A DNA stretch of 64,000 nucleotides from Bacteroidales bacterium (lineage in GTDB: Bacteria; Bacteroidota; Bacteroidia; Bacteroidales; Paludibacteraceae), in NCBI GenBank assembly GCA_900769555.1, contig CAAGHA010000079.1, positions 1-64,000 on the forward strand, written 5' to 3'. A program made the position numbers and the translations under genes. Shown here piece after piece: positions 61,625 to 64,000 of the stretch. Under the pieces are notes generated by a model. It saw nothing but the letters and a program-made list of their open reading frames with translations, was not told the origin of the DNA and did no database searches. Numbering within the stretch: position 1 is the first letter of the stretch; each line of letters begins with the position of its first letter.

Positions 61625-62307
61625 AAAACGCAGTAGGAAAATTATTTTTGGTTCCCACTCCGGTAGGAAATTTGGAAGATATGACTTTTCGCGCAATTCG
61701 AATCTTAAAAGAGGTTGATTTGATTTTGGCGGAAGATACTCGTACTAGTGGAGTTTTGCTAAAGCATTTTCAAATAGAGAATAGGATGATTTCTCACCAT
61801 AAATTCAATGAACATAAAAGTGTTGATGGAATTGTAAGTCGTTTGCAAATGGGAGAGAATGTTGCATTGATTTCAGATGCAGGAACTCCGGCCATATCTG
61901 ACCCGGGTTTTTTGATTGTGCGAGCGTGTGTTGAAGCAGGTGTTGAAGTGGAGTGTTTGCCGGGTGCAACGGCTTTTGTTCCGGCTCTTGTCGTTTCAGG
62001 ACTGCCTAATGACAGGTTTTGTTTTGAGGGTTTTTTACCACAGAAAAAAGGGCGTCAAACAAAATTGAAAGAGTTGGCAGAAGAGAATCGAACAATGGTG
62101 ATTTATGAATCTCCTTTCAGACTCGTAAAAACGTTGTCTCAAATGATGGATGTTATGGGGGCGGAACGAAAAGTTTCCGTTTCTCGTGAAATTTCAAAAC
62201 TTCATGAAGAGACTGTTCGTGGAACTTTATTGGAAGTGAAAGAGTATTTTGAAAAACATCCGCCTAAAGGTGAAATAGTAATGGTTTTGGGTGGTTGTGA
62301 ATTGTGA
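61621..62307 (+). CDS. rsmI: 16S rRNA (cytidine-1402-2'-O)-methyltransferase RsmI
   Basis: The 228-residue tetrapyrrole-methylase-fold protein has VPTPVGNLEDMTFRAI, ILAEDTRTSG, and SDAGTPAISDPG, all RsmI hallmarks. It methylates the ribose of C1402 in the decoding centre, together with RsmH. The start is a GTG that overlaps the stop of the acidic-protein gene by four bases. The protein is slightly shorter at its C-terminus than E. coli RsmI, as is common in this phylum. Confidence 0.93.
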   Translation: MKNAVGKLFLVPTPVGNLEDMTFRAIRILKEVDLILAEDTRTSGVLLKHFQIENRMISHHKFNEHKSVDGIVSRLQMGENVALISDAGTPAISDPGFLIVRACVEAGVEVECLPGATAFVPALVVSGLPNDRFCFEGFLPQKKGRQTKLKELAEENRTMVIYESPFRLVKTLSQMMDVMGAERKVSVSREISKLHEETVRGTLLEVKEYFEKHPPKGEIVMVLGGCEL

Positions 62308-62345
62308 TAATTTAATTTAGTAATAATATTTAAAAATTTTTTAAG

Positions 62346-63203
62346 ATGAAAAAGCTATTTTTATTTTTAAGTGTGTGTCTGGCTTTGGGTACAACATCTT
62401 GTTATAAAGAACAATATGAGGCAACTCAAAAAAGTTTGGATTCTCTTACAAATGAGAAAAAAATGGTTGACCAAGAAGTGGCTAACTATCTTTCTTTAAT
62501 TCAAGAGGTTCAATCTAACTTTAGAACAATTAAAAATGCAGAGTTGGGAATTTTGGAAGAGACTCAAGGTGCTGAAGGTGTAACTCCTGAAAGTAAACAA
62601 AAAATCCAACAAGATTTCCAAACTATCACAGATGCTATTCGTACTAGCCGTGCAAAGATTGACTCTTTGGATCAAGCATTGTCTAAAGCTCAAGGAAATG
62701 CTGCTTACTTCCGTGGATTGGTAAGTGGTTTGCAAAAAGATTTGAAAGAGAAGGAAAAAACAATGAAAGAATTGAAGGCTCAATTGGAAGACAAAGACAT
62801 CAAGATTGCTTCTTTAAGTAGTTCTTTGGATTCTATGACTATCAAGAGAGACTCTGTTCTTCAAGTTGCTGCACAACAACAAGCTACTATGGAGGCTCAA
62901 GATGCTCAATTGAATACTGCTTACTACTTCATTGGAGATAAAGCAACTCTTAAACAAAAAGGTTTGAGAGAGAAATTGCTTAAATCAGCAAGCATCAATC
63001 CTAGTATCTGTACAGCTGTTGATATCCGTAATTTCAATGAGTTGGAGTTGAATTCTAAGAAAGCATTCTTGTTAACTTCTCACCCTCTTAATTCTTATAA
63101 GTTGGTGCAAAAATCTGAAGATGACAAGAACTTGGTTTTGAAAATTACTAACTATAGTTCTTTTTGGGCAAACTCTAAGTATTTGATTATTCAAGTTAAG
63201 TAA
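62346..63203 (+). CDS. Coiled-coil lipoprotein of unknown function
   Basis: The 285-residue protein has a lipoprotein signal (lipobox TTSC, C19) and long coiled coil over about 25-190 (EATQKSLDSLTNEKKMVDQE; LKEKEKTMKELKAQLEDKD), then a compact C-terminal beta-rich region (about 195-285) ending in KYLIIQVK. Codon use is biased towards a highly expressed pattern. It probably sits on the periplasmic face of a membrane. I do not recognise the family. A terminator follows. Confidence 0.82.
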   Translation: MKKLFLFLSVCLALGTTSCYKEQYEATQKSLDSLTNEKKMVDQEVANYLSLIQEVQSNFRTIKNAELGILEETQGAEGVTPESKQKIQQDFQTITDAIRTSRAKIDSLDQALSKAQGNAAYFRGLVSGLQKDLKEKEKTMKELKAQLEDKDIKIASLSSSLDSMTIKRDSVLQVAAQQQATMEAQDAQLNTAYYFIGDKATLKQKGLREKLLKSASINPSICTAVDIRNFNELELNSKKAFLLTSHPLNSYKLVQKSEDDKNLVLKITNYSSFWANSKYLIIQVK

Positions 63204-63234
63204 TAAGTTAGAATTAGTTAAATTCAAGGTTTAG

Positions 63235-63273
63235 AAAGACTGACTCAGATTTTTCTGTGTCGGTCTTTTTTTT
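63235..63273 (+). terminator. Rho-independent terminator after the coiled-coil lipoprotein gene
   Basis: AAAGACTGAC pairs with GTCGGTCTTT (one G-T pair), extended by partly paired inner bases, then a run of T. Confidence 0.82.
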
Positions 63274-63383
63274 TGTGATATAGTTAGCAATTAAGAATTT
63301 TAAAATCAATTTAGGTTTAGAGGTATTTCAAAATTCTTCCAATAAAAATTATTCTGATTCTTTTTTTAGAGAAAACTATTCTT

Positions 63384-63391
63384 TACATTTG
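63384..63391 (+). promoter_or_regulatory. Candidate -7 box of the DUF4197 gene
   Basis: TACATTTG matches TAnnTTTG 37 bp before the ATG at 63429. No TTTG lies exactly 19 bp upstream. Confidence 0.45.
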
Positions 63392-63428
63392 TGAATCAAC
63401 TATTGTATTAATTATAAAAATATAAGAA

Positions 63429-64000
63429 ATGGGACTATTAGATAATCTTTCTTCTGTTTTATCAACAGTTAATAAGGCATTAAAAAGTGATGCTGCACAA
63501 CAAATAATTAGTGCGGTTACTCAGGCGGCTAATAATGGTGGAAATTTTGATATCGCAGATGGATTAAAGGCTGCGTTGAAAGTTGGAATCGAAACTGCTG
63601 CAACTAATTTAGGAAAGGAAGATGGATATTTGGCAGATGCAGCTGTTCGTATTGGTATGCCTAAAGAGGCATTATCCGCGTTTTCTGCAGTTCAATCATT
63701 GTCCAATAATCCAGCATTCAACTCTCTTCTAAGTGCTTCTGGAGTTTCTATTCCAACTTCAGATACGATTATAACACTTTTCAACAGAGCGGCAGAGAGC
63801 GCTGCTCCTAAATCGGTAGATATATTTGTTGATGCGATTACCGGTATGTCTATAGCGGATGCAAAAACAATTCTATTTGGTGCAGACAATGCTGCTACTA
63901 CCTATTTGCGCAATAATACTATAACGCAATTGCAAGGCGCATTTAACCCATCCATAACGGATTCTCTCAATAAGGTGCAAATTGCGAATGTAACTCCGAT
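63429..64000 (+). CDS. DUF4197 family protein (partial, runs off the right edge)
   Basis: An open frame from the ATG at 63429 runs 190 codons to the window edge without a stop. It matches DUF4197 features: ADGLKAALKVGIETAATNLGK, GYLADAAVRIGMP, LFNRAAESAAP, FVDAITGMSIADAKTILFG, and AATTYLRNN. The family is widespread in Bacteroidota and Proteobacteria with no assigned role. No clear signal peptide is visible at this start, though many members are secreted, so an upstream start is conceivable. The C-terminus is missing. Confidence 0.85.
   Translation, partial: MGLLDNLSSVLSTVNKALKSDAAQQIISAVTQAANNGGNFDIADGLKAALKVGIETAATNLGKEDGYLADAAVRIGMPKEALSAFSAVQSLSNNPAFNSLLSASGVSIPTSDTIITLFNRAAESAAPKSVDIFVDAITGMSIADAKTILFGADNAATTYLRNNTITQLQGAFNPSITDSLNKVQIANVTP

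Overview
The window reads as a chromosome segment from a Bacteroidota bacterium, most likely a member of Bacteroidales. The evidence is the canonical rpsU-xerC-raiA-tRNA-tuf-secE-nusG-rplKAJL-rpoBC core, TAnnTTTG-type -7 boxes (four of them with a TTTG box exactly 19 bp upstream), scarce Shine-Dalgarno sequences, a hybrid two-component regulator, and six secreted enzymes with type IX secretion (T9SS) C-terminal sorting domains. The T9SS tails argue against Bacteroides itself and for a T9SS-bearing relative. No rRNA, CRISPR array, intact insertion sequence or SusC/SusD pair is present.

Layout. 1-13.1 kb is accessory and regulatory: a truncated DUF262 remnant, an orphan hybrid histidine kinase, a DUF4143 ATPase preceded by two 23-bp tandem arrays, a type IV McrBC restriction system, and a convergent three-gene operon of unknown function (coiled-coil protein plus two small membrane proteins). 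13.5-19.7 kb encodes a PL11 rhamnogalacturonan lyase and a double-domain CE12-like acetylesterase sharing an extra C-terminal module, both T9SS cargo. 19.9-26.6 kb is a seven-gene TetR-regulated ABC efflux operon. 27.0-41.7 kb is the housekeeping core with five tRNAs, EF-Tu, SecE, NusG, four ribosomal proteins and RNA polymerase beta and beta'. 42-54.6 kb returns to accessory functions: small secreted proteins, a second PL11 lyase, a BspA-like leucine-rich repeat lipoprotein, two tandem GH44 enzymes, a P-loop kinase and a GH43 enzyme, with a short dispersed repeat flanking the last three. 55-64 kb is mostly housekeeping: PanE, a SPOR protein, FolE, a reverse-strand operon AI-2E permease-PrmC-RecX-CPBP protease, an acidic protein with RsmI, a coiled-coil lipoprotein, and a DUF4197 gene that runs off the right edge.

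How they work together. The secreted PL11, CE12, GH44 and GH43 enzymes suggest attack on pectic rhamnogalacturonan I and associated hemicellulose at or outside the cell surface, exported by T9SS rather than handled by a SusCD locus. The hybrid kinase is a plausible but unproven sugar sensor for them. McrBC, the DUF262 remnant and the unknown three-gene operon give the left end the look of a defence or variable region. IS30-type transposase relics lie on both sides of the housekeeping block, which suggests past insertion at its borders.
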